This document shows, piece after piece, positions 8,897 to 15,577 of a DNA stretch of 64,000 bases. Source of the DNA: JAVKFY01 sp040223615 (GTDB taxonomy: Bacteria > Pseudomonadota > Alphaproteobacteria > GCA-2731375). The number at the start of each line of letters is the position of its first letter. The first letter of the stretch is position 1. Location of the stretch: positions 1-64,000 of the forward strand of contig JAVKFY010000058.1 in NCBI GenBank assembly GCA_040223615.1. Reading direction: 5' to 3'. The notes beneath the pieces were generated by a model. It was not told where the DNA came from and did not search any database. It saw only the letters and a list, made by a program, of their open reading frames with translations. Both the position numbers and the translations under genes were made by a program.

Positions 8897-8926
8897 GGGG
8901 GCGGGCAGAGGAGCCAGCCCGCCCCC
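8897..8926 (-). terminator. Stem-loop between urtA and urtB, possible attenuator or RNA-stability hairpin
   Basis: Perfect 10-base arms GGGGGCGGGC and GCCCGCCCCC enclose a 10-base loop. No T-run follows on the transcribed strand, so this is probably not a strong intrinsic terminator. A hairpin after the binding-protein gene is a common way to keep more binding protein than permease, by protecting the upstream mRNA or lowering read-through. Confidence 0.6.
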
Positions 8927-8953
8927 GTCGCTTGGGTCAACCGTCCGGTGTCG

Positions 8954-10252
8954 TTACGACTCCTGACCGCTGCACTTGCCGGTCTTCGTATTGAAGTTGC
9001 CGCAGTTCATCGGCTTCCTCCAATCGGAGATCAGGTCCTTGGAGTCAGGCAGGAAGTCGGACCACTCGTCGCCGACCACCAGGCCAGGGGTCTCCCAGAC
9101 GATCTCGAACTGACCGTCGTCCTGGACCTCGCCGATCAGCACCGGCTTGGTGATGTGGTGGTTCGGCATCATCGTCGAGTAGCCACCAGACAGGTTCGGC
9201 ACCGACACACCGATGATCGCGTCGATCACCGCGTCCGGATCGGTCGTGCCGGCCTTCTCGACCGCCTTGACCCACATGTTGAAGCCGATCACGTGCGCTT
9301 CCATCGGATCGTTGGAGACGCGCTTGTCGTTCTTCGTGAACGCCTGCCACCTCTTGATGAAGTCGAGGTTGACGTCGGTGTCGACCGACATGAAGTAGTT
9401 CCACGCCGCCAGGTGACCGACCAGCGGGCCGGTATCGATGCCGGCCAGTTCTTCCTCGCCGACCGAGAAGGCCACGACCGGGATGTCCTCGGCCTTGATG
9501 CCCTGGTTCGCCAGCTCCTTGTAGAACGGCACGTTGGCGTCACCGTTGATCGTGGAGACCACGGCGGTCTTCTTGCCGGCGGAGCCGAACTTCTTGATCT
9601 CGGCCACGATCGACTGCCAGTCGGCATGACCAAACGGCGTGTAGTTGATCATGATGTCTTCTTGCGCCACGCCCTTCGACTTCAAGTAAGTCTCCAGGAT
9701 CTTGTTCGTGGTACGCGGGTAGACATAGTCGGTGCCGGCCAGCACCCAGCGCTCGACGCCCTCGTTCTCGGCCAGATAGTCGACCGCCGGGATCGCCTGC
9801 TGGTTCGGCGCGGCGCCGGTGTAGAACACGTTGCGCTCGCTCTCCTCGCCCTCGTACTGCACCGGATAGAACAGCAGGCTGTTCAGTTCCTTGAACACCG
9901 GCAGCACCGACTTGCGCGACACCGAGGTCCAGCAGCCGAACACCACGTCGGACTTCGACACGGAGATCAGTTCGCGGGCCTTCTCCGCGAAGAGCGGCCA
10001 GTTCGAGGCCGGGTCGACGACCACCGCCTCAAGCTTCTTGCCCAGCACGCCGCCCTTGGCATTCTGGTCTTCGATCAGCATGAGCATGACGTCCTTCAAC
10101 GTCGTCTCACTGATCGCCATCGTCCCCGACAACGAGTGCAGGATACCGACCTTGATCGTGTCGGCGGCCTGCGCTGGAAGCGTGGTCATCCCCATCCAAG
10201 CTGCCATGCCGGCTACGGCCATCGTCTTGGCAGCAGATTTCTTGTTCAACAT
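8954..10252 (-). CDS. urtA: Urea ABC transporter substrate-binding protein UrtA
   Basis: A 432-residue periplasmic binding protein. A signal peptide of about 29 residues (MLNKKSAAKTMAVAGMAAWM..., cleaved near PAQA-AD) leads into DTIKVGILHSLSGTMAISET, the hallmark of the UrtA/FmdD amide-urea group of type I binding proteins. The ATG at 10252 follows a strong GGAGGGAAGG ribosome site; the longer frame reads through the leader. It is the first gene of the urt-ure operon and lies about 33 bases downstream of the predicted sigma-54 start point. Confidence 0.95.
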   Translation of the reverse strand: MLNKKSAAKTMAVAGMAAWMGMTTLPAQAADTIKVGILHSLSGTMAISETTLKDVMLMLIEDQNAKGGVLGKKLEAVVVDPASNWPLFAEKARELISVSKSDVVFGCWTSVSRKSVLPVFKELNSLLFYPVQYEGEESERNVFYTGAAPNQQAIPAVDYLAENEGVERWVLAGTDYVYPRTTNKILETYLKSKGVAQEDIMINYTPFGHADWQSIVAEIKKFGSAGKKTAVVSTINGDANVPFYKELANQGIKAEDIPVVAFSVGEEELAGIDTGPLVGHLAAWNYFMSVDTDVNLDFIKRWQAFTKNDKRVSNDPMEAHVIGFNMWVKAVEKAGTTDPDAVIDAIIGVSVPNLSGGYSTMMPNHHITKPVLIGEVQDDGQFEIVWETPGLVVGDEWSDFLPDSKDLISDWRKPMNCGNFNTKTGKCSGQES

Positions 10253-10260
10253 CCTTCCCT

Positions 10261-10283
10261 CCGTGCGAGGATTGTTTTGCACC
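10261..10283 (-). repeat. urtA leader copy of a direct repeat (first copy)
   Basis: The leader sequence, on the plus strand CCGTGCGAGGATTGTTTTGC followed by ACC, is nearly repeated at 10532-10553 in the same orientation. This copy contains the 5-prime untranslated region just upstream of the urtA ribosome site, beginning almost at the predicted transcription start. Confidence 0.6.
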
Positions 10284-10296
10284 GCAACGACAAATG

Positions 10297-10311
10297 GCAA
10301 GACCTGTGCCA
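10297..10311 (-). promoter_or_regulatory. Sigma-54 (RpoN) promoter of the urt-ure operon
   Basis: On the minus strand the sequence TGGCACAGGTCTTGC fits the sigma-54 consensus TGGCAC-N5-TTGC, with exactly ten bases between the -24 GG and the -12 GC. The predicted start point, about 12 bases beyond the GC (near 10285), leaves a leader of about 33 bases to the urtA ATG. Sigma-54 with NtrC is a known mode of control for urea use in nitrogen limitation. No convincing NtrC site could be picked out by eye. Confidence 0.75.
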
Positions 10312-10531
10312 GCCGGCAGCAATCCCGAAAATTCCCTGTAACATATTGAAATTACTCGACGATGTTGTGGTCCGGGAGGTTCTGTCCAATTCCCGGCATC
10401 ATCCATGAGTGCTCACAATTTATGCAGACTGAAGTCGTTGGTAATGTTTTGGGCAATGAACAAAATTTCATCGCCTTCCCTTGAACCCCCGAGGCGGCGG
10501 GTGAACAATGCGGCTCGGAAGGCATCCCCTT

Positions 10532-10553
10532 CCGTGCGAGGTCGTTCTGCACC
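10532..10553 (-). repeat. Second copy of the urtA leader repeat
   Basis: The plus-strand sequence CCGTGCGAGGTCGTTCTGC followed by ACC matches the urtA leader at 10261-10283 except for a few bases and a one-base deletion. On the minus strand it is followed by GGAAGGGGATG, so even the ribosome-site-plus-ATG layout is preserved, but the reading frame beyond (66 codons at most) resembles nothing recognisable. The 391-base interval 10253-10643 otherwise holds the sigma-54 promoter, a stem-loop and the ModE box, and no gene. Confidence 0.55.
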
Positions 10554-10563
10554 AGCGGCCTCT

Positions 10564-10593
10564 AGCGCCGCGGCCCGCTCGGGTCGCGGCGCT
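10564..10593. other. Stem-loop upstream of modA
   Basis: Perfect 9-base arms AGCGCCGCG and CGCGGCGCT enclose a 12-base loop, followed on the plus strand by TACTTTTCC. It has the look of an intrinsic terminator for plus-strand transcription, yet no plus-strand gene lies immediately upstream. It may insulate modA from read-through, or be the relic of a lost gene. Confidence 0.5.
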
Positions 10594-10616
10594 TACTTTT
10601 CCGACTTGCTTCTGGC

Positions 10617-10640
10617 CGCTATATCCATTCGACTATAGCG
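10617..10640 (+). promoter_or_regulatory. ModE-type operator in front of modABC
   Basis: The arms CGCTATAT and CTATAGCG, separated by eight bases, reproduce the layout of the Escherichia coli ModE box (arms CGTTATAT and ACATAACG, same eight-base spacing). Seven of eight arm positions are complementary. The box ends only three bases before the modA ATG, so molybdate-loaded ModE would block transcription at or over the start point. No Shine-Dalgarno sequence fits between box and ATG, so the mRNA may have a very short leader or none. Confidence 0.75.
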
Positions 10641-10643
10641 AGA

Positions 10644-11435
10644 ATGCCGATCATCAGGCGCCTCATCCGACAGGCCGTCGTCCTCGCGTTCGCGCTGTGC
10701 TCGCTGGCGCCGCGGCCGGCGACGGCCGAGCCGGTCACCGTGTTCGCCGCCGCCAGCCTGACCGACGCGTTGCAGGTCATTGGAGACGCCTACGCCGGCA
10801 GGGGCGGCGACAAAGTACGCTTCTCCTTCGCGTCGACCTCGACACTGGCGCGGCAGATCGCGGCCGGCGCGCCGGCCCAGGTGTTCTGCGCCGCCAACGT
10901 GGCATGGATGGACGACCTGGAACGACGCGGACTTCTTGCCGCCGGTAGCCGTGTCGACGTGGCCGGCAACACCCTGGTGCTGGTCGCGCCGAAGCGCCAC
11001 GACCTCGCGCCCGCGACCATCGGCGCCGGCTTCGACCTGGCCGCGCGGCTCGGGCCCCACGGCCGGCTGGCGCTCGGCGATCCGGCGCACGTGCCGGCCG
11101 GCTTCTACGCCGCCCAGGCGCTGCGCAAGCTGGGCATGTGGGACAGCCTTGCCCGGCGCCTGGCGCCGGCCGACAACGTCCGCGCCGCGCTGGCCCTGGT
11201 GGCCCGTGGCGAAGCGCCTTACGGCATCGTCTACGCCACCGACGCGGCAATCAGCGATCAGGTCGCCGTAGTCGCCACCTTCCCCGCCGACAGCCATGAT
11301 CCGATCACCTACCCCTGCGCGCGGATCACGGACGAGGCCGGCGACGCGCCACGCGCCTTTCTCGCCTTCTTGACCGGGCCCGAGGCGGCGGCGATTTTCG
11401 CCCGCTTCGGCTTTCGGACCGGCCGGCGGGAGTAG
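10644..11435 (+). CDS. modA: Molybdate ABC transporter substrate-binding protein ModA
   Basis: A 263-residue exported binding protein. A signal peptide (about residues 1-28, ending near PATA-EP) leads into VTVFAAASLTDALQVIGDAY, the classic ModA opening that binds the oxyanion. Later blocks such as LALGDPAHVPAGFYAAQALRK and GIVYATDA also fit the family. It captures molybdate or tungstate in the periplasm for ModBC. The start is the first in-frame ATG after the ModE box, three bases away, without a visible ribosome site. Confidence 0.93.
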   Translation: MPIIRRLIRQAVVLAFALCSLAPRPATAEPVTVFAAASLTDALQVIGDAYAGRGGDKVRFSFASTSTLARQIAAGAPAQVFCAANVAWMDDLERRGLLAAGSRVDVAGNTLVLVAPKRHDLAPATIGAGFDLAARLGPHGRLALGDPAHVPAGFYAAQALRKLGMWDSLARRLAPADNVRAALALVARGEAPYGIVYATDAAISDQVAVVATFPADSHDPITYPCARITDEAGDAPRAFLAFLTGPEAAAIFARFGFRTGRRE

Positions 11436-11438
11436 CTG

Positions 11439-12125
11439 ATGTTGAGCGAGGCGGAAATCGACGCCCTGCTGCTGAGTCTGCGAGTCGCCGGCGTCGCCGT
11501 CCTGTTCGCCCTGCCGTTCGCGATTCCGGTGGCGCTGTTGCTCGCCCGCGCGCGCTTTCCCGGCAAGATCCTGATCGACGGACTGGTACACTTGCCGCTG
11601 GTGCTGCCACCGGTGGTGATGGGCTACCTGCTGCTGATCACGCTGGGCACCAAGGCGCCGCTGGGCGCCTGGCTGCTCGACACCTTCGGTATCCGCTTCG
11701 TGTTCTCCTGGACCGGCGCGGCGCTGGCCGCCGCCATCGTCACCTTCCCGTTCCAGGTCCGCGCCATCCGCCTGGCCATCGAGGCCATCGATCCCGGCCT
11801 GTCACAGGCCGCCGAAACCCTGGGCGCCGGCCCGCTCGACCGTTTCGTGTCGCTGACCCTGCCGCTGGCCATGCCGGGCATCGTCGCCGGCGCGATCACC
11901 GCCTTCGCGGCGGCGCTGGGCGAGTTCGGCGCGATCATCACCTTCGTCTCCAACATCCCGGGCGAGACCCGCACCCTGCCACTGGCGATCTACACCGCCA
12001 TACAGAGTCCCGGCGGCGAGGTCGCGGCGGCACGGCTGGCGGCACTATCGATCGCGCTGGCGTTGGCCGGCCTGGCGCTGGCCGAGCTGGCGGCGCGCCG
12101 GGTGCGCGGCATGCAGGGCCGCTAG
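11439..12125 (+). CDS. modB: Molybdate ABC transporter permease ModB
   Basis: A 228-residue inner-membrane permease with about five hydrophobic helices. It contains LVHLPLVLPPVVMGYLLL near residues 50-67 and the coupling block EAIDPGLSQAAETLGAGPLD near residues 112-131, followed by LPLAMPGIVAGAITAFAAALGEFGA, the ModB/CysT signature. The gene starts three bases after modA and ends directly against modC, so modABC is one operon. Confidence 0.95.
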   Translation: MLSEAEIDALLLSLRVAGVAVLFALPFAIPVALLLARARFPGKILIDGLVHLPLVLPPVVMGYLLLITLGTKAPLGAWLLDTFGIRFVFSWTGAALAAAIVTFPFQVRAIRLAIEAIDPGLSQAAETLGAGPLDRFVSLTLPLAMPGIVAGAITAFAAALGEFGAIITFVSNIPGETRTLPLAIYTAIQSPGGEVAAARLAALSIALALAGLALAELAARRVRGMQGR

Positions 12126-13211
12126 ATGCTGAGTGTTCAGGTCCGCCACGACTTCCCCGGCTTCGCGCTCGACGCCGCGTTCGACATCGACCGGCGCGGC
12201 ATCGTCGCGCTGTTCGGCCCGTCCGGCGCCGGAAAGTCGTCCATCGTCAACGCCGTCGCCGGCCTGATGCGCCCGCGCCAGGGCCGGGTGCGGATCGACG
12301 ACGCAACGCTGCTCGACACCGAGGCCGGCATCGACGTCGCGGCCCGGCGCCGCCGCGTCGGCTACGTGTTCCAGGATGCGAGGCTGTTTCCGCACCTGTC
12401 CGTCGCCGGCAATCTTGCCTACGGCGCGAAACGCGCGCCCGAGCCACCCAGCCCGGCCGAGCATGCCCGCATCGTCGACCTGCTTGGCATCGGCCATCTC
12501 ACCGCCCGTCGCCCGGCGACGCTTTCCGGCGGCGAGCGCCAACGCGTCGCGCTCGGCCGCGCCCTGCTCAGCCGCCCGCGCCTGCTGCTGCTCGACGAGC
12601 CGCTGGCCGCGCTGGACCAGCAGCGCAAGGCCGAGATCCTGCCCTATCTGGAACAGCTCCGCGGCACCCTCCCGATCGTCTATGTCAGCCACTCGGTGGA
12701 AGAGGTCACCCGGCTGGCCGACGAGATCGTGGTGCTGAACGCCGGCCGCGTCGCGGCGCAGGGCAGCGTCTTCGACATCACCGCCCGGCTCGACCTGTTC
12801 CCGCTCACCGGCCGGTTCGAAGCCGGCGCGGTGATCGAGGGCCGCATCGCCAGCCAGGCCGAGGCCGATCACCTGAGCGAAGTCGCGCTCGACGCCGGCC
12901 GCCTGTGGGTGCCGCGCCTCGACGCCGAGGTCGGTGCCACCGTGCGCATCCGCATTCGCGCCCGCGACGTGATGCTGGCGCTGGACCGGCCCGACGGCAT
13001 CAGCGCCAACAACGTCCTGGCCGGCGAGGTGGTGGACATTCGCGAGGACGAAGGCGCCTATCTCGACGTGCTGGTGGCCTGCGGCGCCGACCGCGTGATC
13101 GCCCGCATCACCCACCGCTCGCTGCACCGGCTGCAACTACGGCCAGGCCAAGCGGTCCACGCGGTGATCAAGTCGGTCACCGTCGACCGCCACTCAGCCA
13201 CCGTCGCCTGA
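12126..13211 (+). CDS. modC: Molybdate ABC transporter ATP-binding protein ModC
   Basis: A 361-residue ATPase. Walker A is GPSGAGKSS near residues 34-42, the signature is LSGGERQRVALGRAL and Walker B is LLLLDEPLAALD. After the ATPase domain, residues from about 290 form a TOBE/molybdopterin-binding-like domain, where oxyanion binding can feed back on transport. The ATG directly abuts the modB stop. The 3-prime end overlaps the convergent modE by 18 bases. Confidence 0.95.
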   Translation: MLSVQVRHDFPGFALDAAFDIDRRGIVALFGPSGAGKSSIVNAVAGLMRPRQGRVRIDDATLLDTEAGIDVAARRRRVGYVFQDARLFPHLSVAGNLAYGAKRAPEPPSPAEHARIVDLLGIGHLTARRPATLSGGERQRVALGRALLSRPRLLLLDEPLAALDQQRKAEILPYLEQLRGTLPIVYVSHSVEEVTRLADEIVVLNAGRVAAQGSVFDITARLDLFPLTGRFEAGAVIEGRIASQAEADHLSEVALDAGRLWVPRLDAEVGATVRIRIRARDVMLALDRPDGISANNVLAGEVVDIREDEGAYLDVLVACGADRVIARITHRSLHRLQLRPGQAVHAVIKSVTVDRHSATVA

Positions 13212-13568
13212 GAGCAGATTATCCAGCGCCGCCAGGTCCTCGGCACCGCCAGCCTGGGCGCTGGCCAGCAGCCGGTCGTACTGCGCGACGACGCGTCGCC
13301 CCAGCTCGGTCAGCGCCGCGCCGCCCCGGTCGGCGCCGCCGACACGGGTTTCCACCACCGCCGCGCCAGCGGTCTCGTTGAGCTGCCCGACCAGATCCCA
13401 GGCACGCTTGTACGACATGCCCAGCGTGCGCGCGGCGGCCGCGATCGACGCCTGCGCATCGATCGCCCGCAGCAGCGCGATCTTGCCCGGCCCGATCTGC
13501 CCGCGCGCGCCGAGGTCGACCTTGACCCACAGGCGGGGATCGGTCGAACCATCGTCGCGCGAGCGCAC
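13194..13568 (-). CDS. modE: Short ModE-type transcriptional regulator (DNA-binding domain only)
   Basis: A 124-residue protein with the ModE winged-helix N-terminus: GPGKIALLRAIDAQASIAAA then ARTLGMSYKRAWDLVGQLNE. E. coli ModE is about 260 residues, with two C-terminal Mop/TOBE domains that sense molybdate; these are absent here. Short ModE proteins of this kind are known in proteobacteria and may be constitutive or rely on another sensor. Translation appears to start at GTG. It lies convergent to modC and probably acts on the box at 10617-10640. Confidence 0.85.
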   Translation of the reverse strand: MRSRDDGSTDPRLWVKVDLGARGQIGPGKIALLRAIDAQASIAAAARTLGMSYKRAWDLVGQLNETAGAAVVETRVGGADRGGAALTELGRRVVAQYDRLLASAQAGGAEDLAALDNLLSGDGG

Positions 13569-13572
13569 CGCG

Positions 13573-13752
13573 TCAGTCCCTCGGCAACTCGATCACAGCC
13601 GGCTCGGTCGGGTTGGCGCCGGCCAGCCGGACGACCCGCGCGTTCATCTCGGCATAGGTGAAGCGCCGGCCGCTGGCGAGGTCCTCCTGGGCCGGGCTGT
13701 CGGGCACGCAGGCGGCGTGGCACGCGATCCAATCGTAATGCGGCGTCTGCAT
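13573..13752 (-). pseudogene. N-terminal remnant of an acyl-CoA synthetase (AMP-binding enzyme)
   Basis: A 59-codon frame begins MQTPHYDWIACHAACVPDSP and continues with SGRRFTYAEMNARVVRLA, which is the opening of fatty-acyl-CoA ligases (the GRRFTYAEMN block precedes the first core motif by about 100 residues). After about 43 residues the similarity stops, and a short tail ends four bases before the modE GTG. No remaining ligase domain is present nearby. It is a truncated gene or deletion scar; any short peptide it makes would have no ligase activity. Confidence 0.6.
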
Positions 13753-13850
13753 GAGTCTCCCCGCGGCTTCTTCGCGCGCCATGCCACCCGGTGCCGATCT
13801 TCGCGGTGAGTTGCACCGTCGCGGTGATGAATATCTGAGCAAAAGCAAAC

Positions 13851-13938
13851 GTAGCCCGGATGAAGCGGAGCGTAATCCGGGACAGCCTGAGCGGTTGCAA
13901 TGCGATTCCCGGATTGCGCTGCGCTTCATCCGGGCTAC
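13851..13938. repeat. Dispersed palindromic repeat, copy A
   Basis: The arms begin GTAGCCCGGATGAAGC and end GCTTCATCCGGGCTAC, separated by an imperfectly paired centre with a second TCCCGGATT block. The same element recurs at 42354-42442 with matching arms and length (88 versus 89 bases). It ends seven bases from the stop of the VOC gene and may serve as its transcript end. It is a REP-like short palindrome without coding capacity. Confidence 0.85.
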
Positions 13939-13944
13939 ATGCCG

Positions 13945-14388
13945 CTACTCAGCTTCGCCCATGCCCTTGTCGGCCAGTTCCTTCCGCGCCTTGTCGTTCT
14001 TCGCCAGCGCCAGGCCCATGCCGCGCAGCACGTTCGGGGCCTTGGAGAACTGCACGTTGTCGTAGTCGACAACCTCGATGCGGTTGCCCCAGGGGTCGAT
14101 GAAGTCGAGGAATCGGCCCTCCAGCACGGTCGCCCCGGCCGCCGCCGCCAGTTCGCGCACCGCGGACCGGTCGTCGACCACGATCCCGACATGCTTGGCG
14201 TTGTCGCGCTGCGGCTTGTCGACCTTGGCGATGGCAATGAACTGGTCGCCGAGGTCGATCTCGACCTGGGTCGGCCCCTGGCCGCGCAACTCGAAGTCGA
14301 ATATCTGGCGGTAGAAGGCGATCGCCGCGTCGAGGTCGTCGACCTCGAGCGCCACATGGTTCATGCCGACCATCTTCGGCTTCCGCAT
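13945..14388 (-). CDS. VOC superfamily (glyoxalase/dioxygenase-fold) protein
   Basis: A 147-residue protein starting MRKPKMVGMNHVALEVDDLD and continuing AAIAFYRQIFDFELRG, the opening beta-alpha-beta of the vicinal oxygen chelate fold. Later segments include KHVGIVVDD and FIDPWGNRIEVVDYDNVQF, where the His and Glu positions match metal ligands of the fold (His10, His66 and Glu104 by eye). It is likely a small metal-dependent lyase, isomerase or dioxygenase; the substrate cannot be told. A GGAGGTGACGG ribosome site precedes the ATG. Confidence 0.85.
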   Translation of the reverse strand: MRKPKMVGMNHVALEVDDLDAAIAFYRQIFDFELRGQGPTQVEIDLGDQFIAIAKVDKPQRDNAKHVGIVVDDRSAVRELAAAAGATVLEGRFLDFIDPWGNRIEVVDYDNVQFSKAPNVLRGMGLALAKNDKARKELADKGMGEAE

Positions 14389-14417
14389 CCGTCACCTCCC
14401 CGCATTGCGCTCACACG

Positions 14418-14702
14418 TCAGCAGGCATAGTACACGGTGAAGTACCAGCGCCGGTTGCTGTAGCGCGACACGACGCCGCCCTGGCCGTAGACAGGGCCGG
14501 TCGCATAGCCGCGCGCCCGTGCCTCGCGCAGCACGCGGAACGCCTGGTTCTGCGTGTTGAACGGCCCCACGGCCTGCGAGCAACTCCCCACCTGAACCAC
14601 CCGCGCCGCCGCGTCGCCAGGCAGCATCGCCGGCAACGCCAGCAGACCAAGGCCGAGCAGGGACGCCATCAACGTTCGGCGAGTATTGGTCGACGTCTTC
14701 AT
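14418..14702 (-). CDS. Small exported protein of unknown function
   Basis: A 94-residue protein. Residues 1-33 form a signal peptide (MKTSTNTRRTLMASLLGLGL, cleavage probably near DAAA-RV). The mature part of about 60 residues is rich in Arg, Tyr and Gly and has two Cys, one near its start and one as the last residue, which could form a disulfide. The pattern of a repeated short beta-alpha unit resembles SPOR-like folds, but that is only a visual impression. It stands alone between the VOC gene and a decayed LysR gene. Confidence 0.7.
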   Translation of the reverse strand: MKTSTNTRRTLMASLLGLGLLALPAMLPGDAAARVVQVGSCSQAVGPFNTQNQAFRVLREARARGYATGPVYGQGGVVSRYSNRRWYFTVYYAC

Positions 14703-14824
14703 CTCCAGCTCCCGAGGTTATGGTTAACGACCCTTAACCTCGCACCGAAATCCGAAACCGACAGTGACTGCGGCCACACGGGCAACCATTGCCCGATTGC
14801 CGCCACCGCCCGACAGAACCCGAG

Positions 14825-14983
14825 CTACGAACCGCCCAGGCTTTCGATCGTTTTCACCACCTCGCGCAGGCCCCGGTTCAGCGGCTTGTCGCGGCGCATG
14901 ACAATGGCCCACTGCCGAGTCAGGTGTGGATGCAGCGGCCGGATCGTCAAGTCCGGCCGCTCGCCGCGCCCGGTAGATTGTTC
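14825..14983 (-). pseudogene. C-terminal remnant of a LysR-family regulator
   Basis: The minus-strand frame reads GERPDLTIRPLHPHLTRQWA and then IVMRRDKPLNRGLREVVKT, ending at a TAG. This is the C-terminal effector-domain end of a LysR-type regulator, including the usual R-x-L-x-x-F/V helix. Upstream in the same frame a TAA occurs at 14984-14986 and no helix-turn-helix is present, so the gene is truncated. It accounts for part of the 347-base interval between the small exported protein and the acetyltransferase; the rest holds nothing recognisable. Confidence 0.6.
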
Positions 14984-15049
14984 TTATTGCAGCACGACTG
15001 TCAGAATGATCGCATCGCCCTGTTGCGCCGCGAACTCGGACGCCCGCCC

Positions 15050-15577
15050 ATGACCGCAGACCTGCTGATCCGCGACTCCGTCGACGCCGACGTCCCGGCG
15101 CTGCGCGAGATCTACGCGCACGCGGTCTTGCATGGCTTGGCCAGCTTCGAGGAGGTGCCGCCCGACGACGCCGAGATGGCGCGCCGGCGCCAGGCGGTGC
15201 TCGACGGCGGCTACCCGCACCTGGTGGCGACGCGCGACGGCGAGGTCGTCGGCTACGCCTACGCCAGCAGCTACCGTCCGCGCGTCGCCTACCGCTTCAC
15301 GGTGGAGAATTCCGTCTACGTCCGCCCCGACCTCGGCCGCCAGGGCATCGGGCGAACGCTGCTCGCGGCGCTGATCGAACGCTGCGAGGCCGGCCCATGG
15401 CGACGCATGATCGCGATCATCGGCGGCAGTGACCACGAGGCCTCGATCCGGCTGCACGAGCAGGCCGGCTTCGAGCGCATCGGCACCCTGCCGGGGGTCG
15501 GCTTCAAGTTCGACCGCTGGGTCGACTCGGTCATGTTGCACCGCCCGCTCGGCCCCGGCGACACGACACCGCCGTGA
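15050..15577 (+). CDS. GNAT N-acetyltransferase, phosphinothricin/methionine-sulfoximine acetyltransferase type
   Basis: A 175-residue protein. It starts MTADLLIRDSVDADVPALRE and contains ASFEEVPPD near residue 36, the V-x-x-x-x-Q/R-x-x-G/A acetyl-CoA site as VYVRPDLGRQGIGRTLL near residues 88-104, and ends with the GFKFDRWVDSVML block typical of Pat/MddA-like enzymes. Those acetylate methionine derivatives or glufosinate-like compounds. The open frame extends further upstream, but this ATG gives the family-length protein. Its stop overlaps the GTG start of the MFS gene. Confidence 0.9.
   Translation: MTADLLIRDSVDADVPALREIYAHAVLHGLASFEEVPPDDAEMARRRQAVLDGGYPHLVATRDGEVVGYAYASSYRPRVAYRFTVENSVYVRPDLGRQGIGRTLLAALIERCEAGPWRRMIAIIGGSDHEASIRLHEQAGFERIGTLPGVGFKFDRWVDSVMLHRPLGPGDTTPP

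Noticed and set aside
10352..10552. Small 66-codon minus-strand frame in the urtA-modA interval
   Set aside because: It starts at the duplicated leader with a ribosome-site-like sequence, but the peptide has no family resemblance and overlaps likely promoter DNA; treated as a possible relic only.
10564..10593. Intrinsic terminator of a plus-strand gene upstream of modA
   Set aside because: The stem is good, but there is no plus-strand gene upstream, so it is recorded only as a stem-loop.
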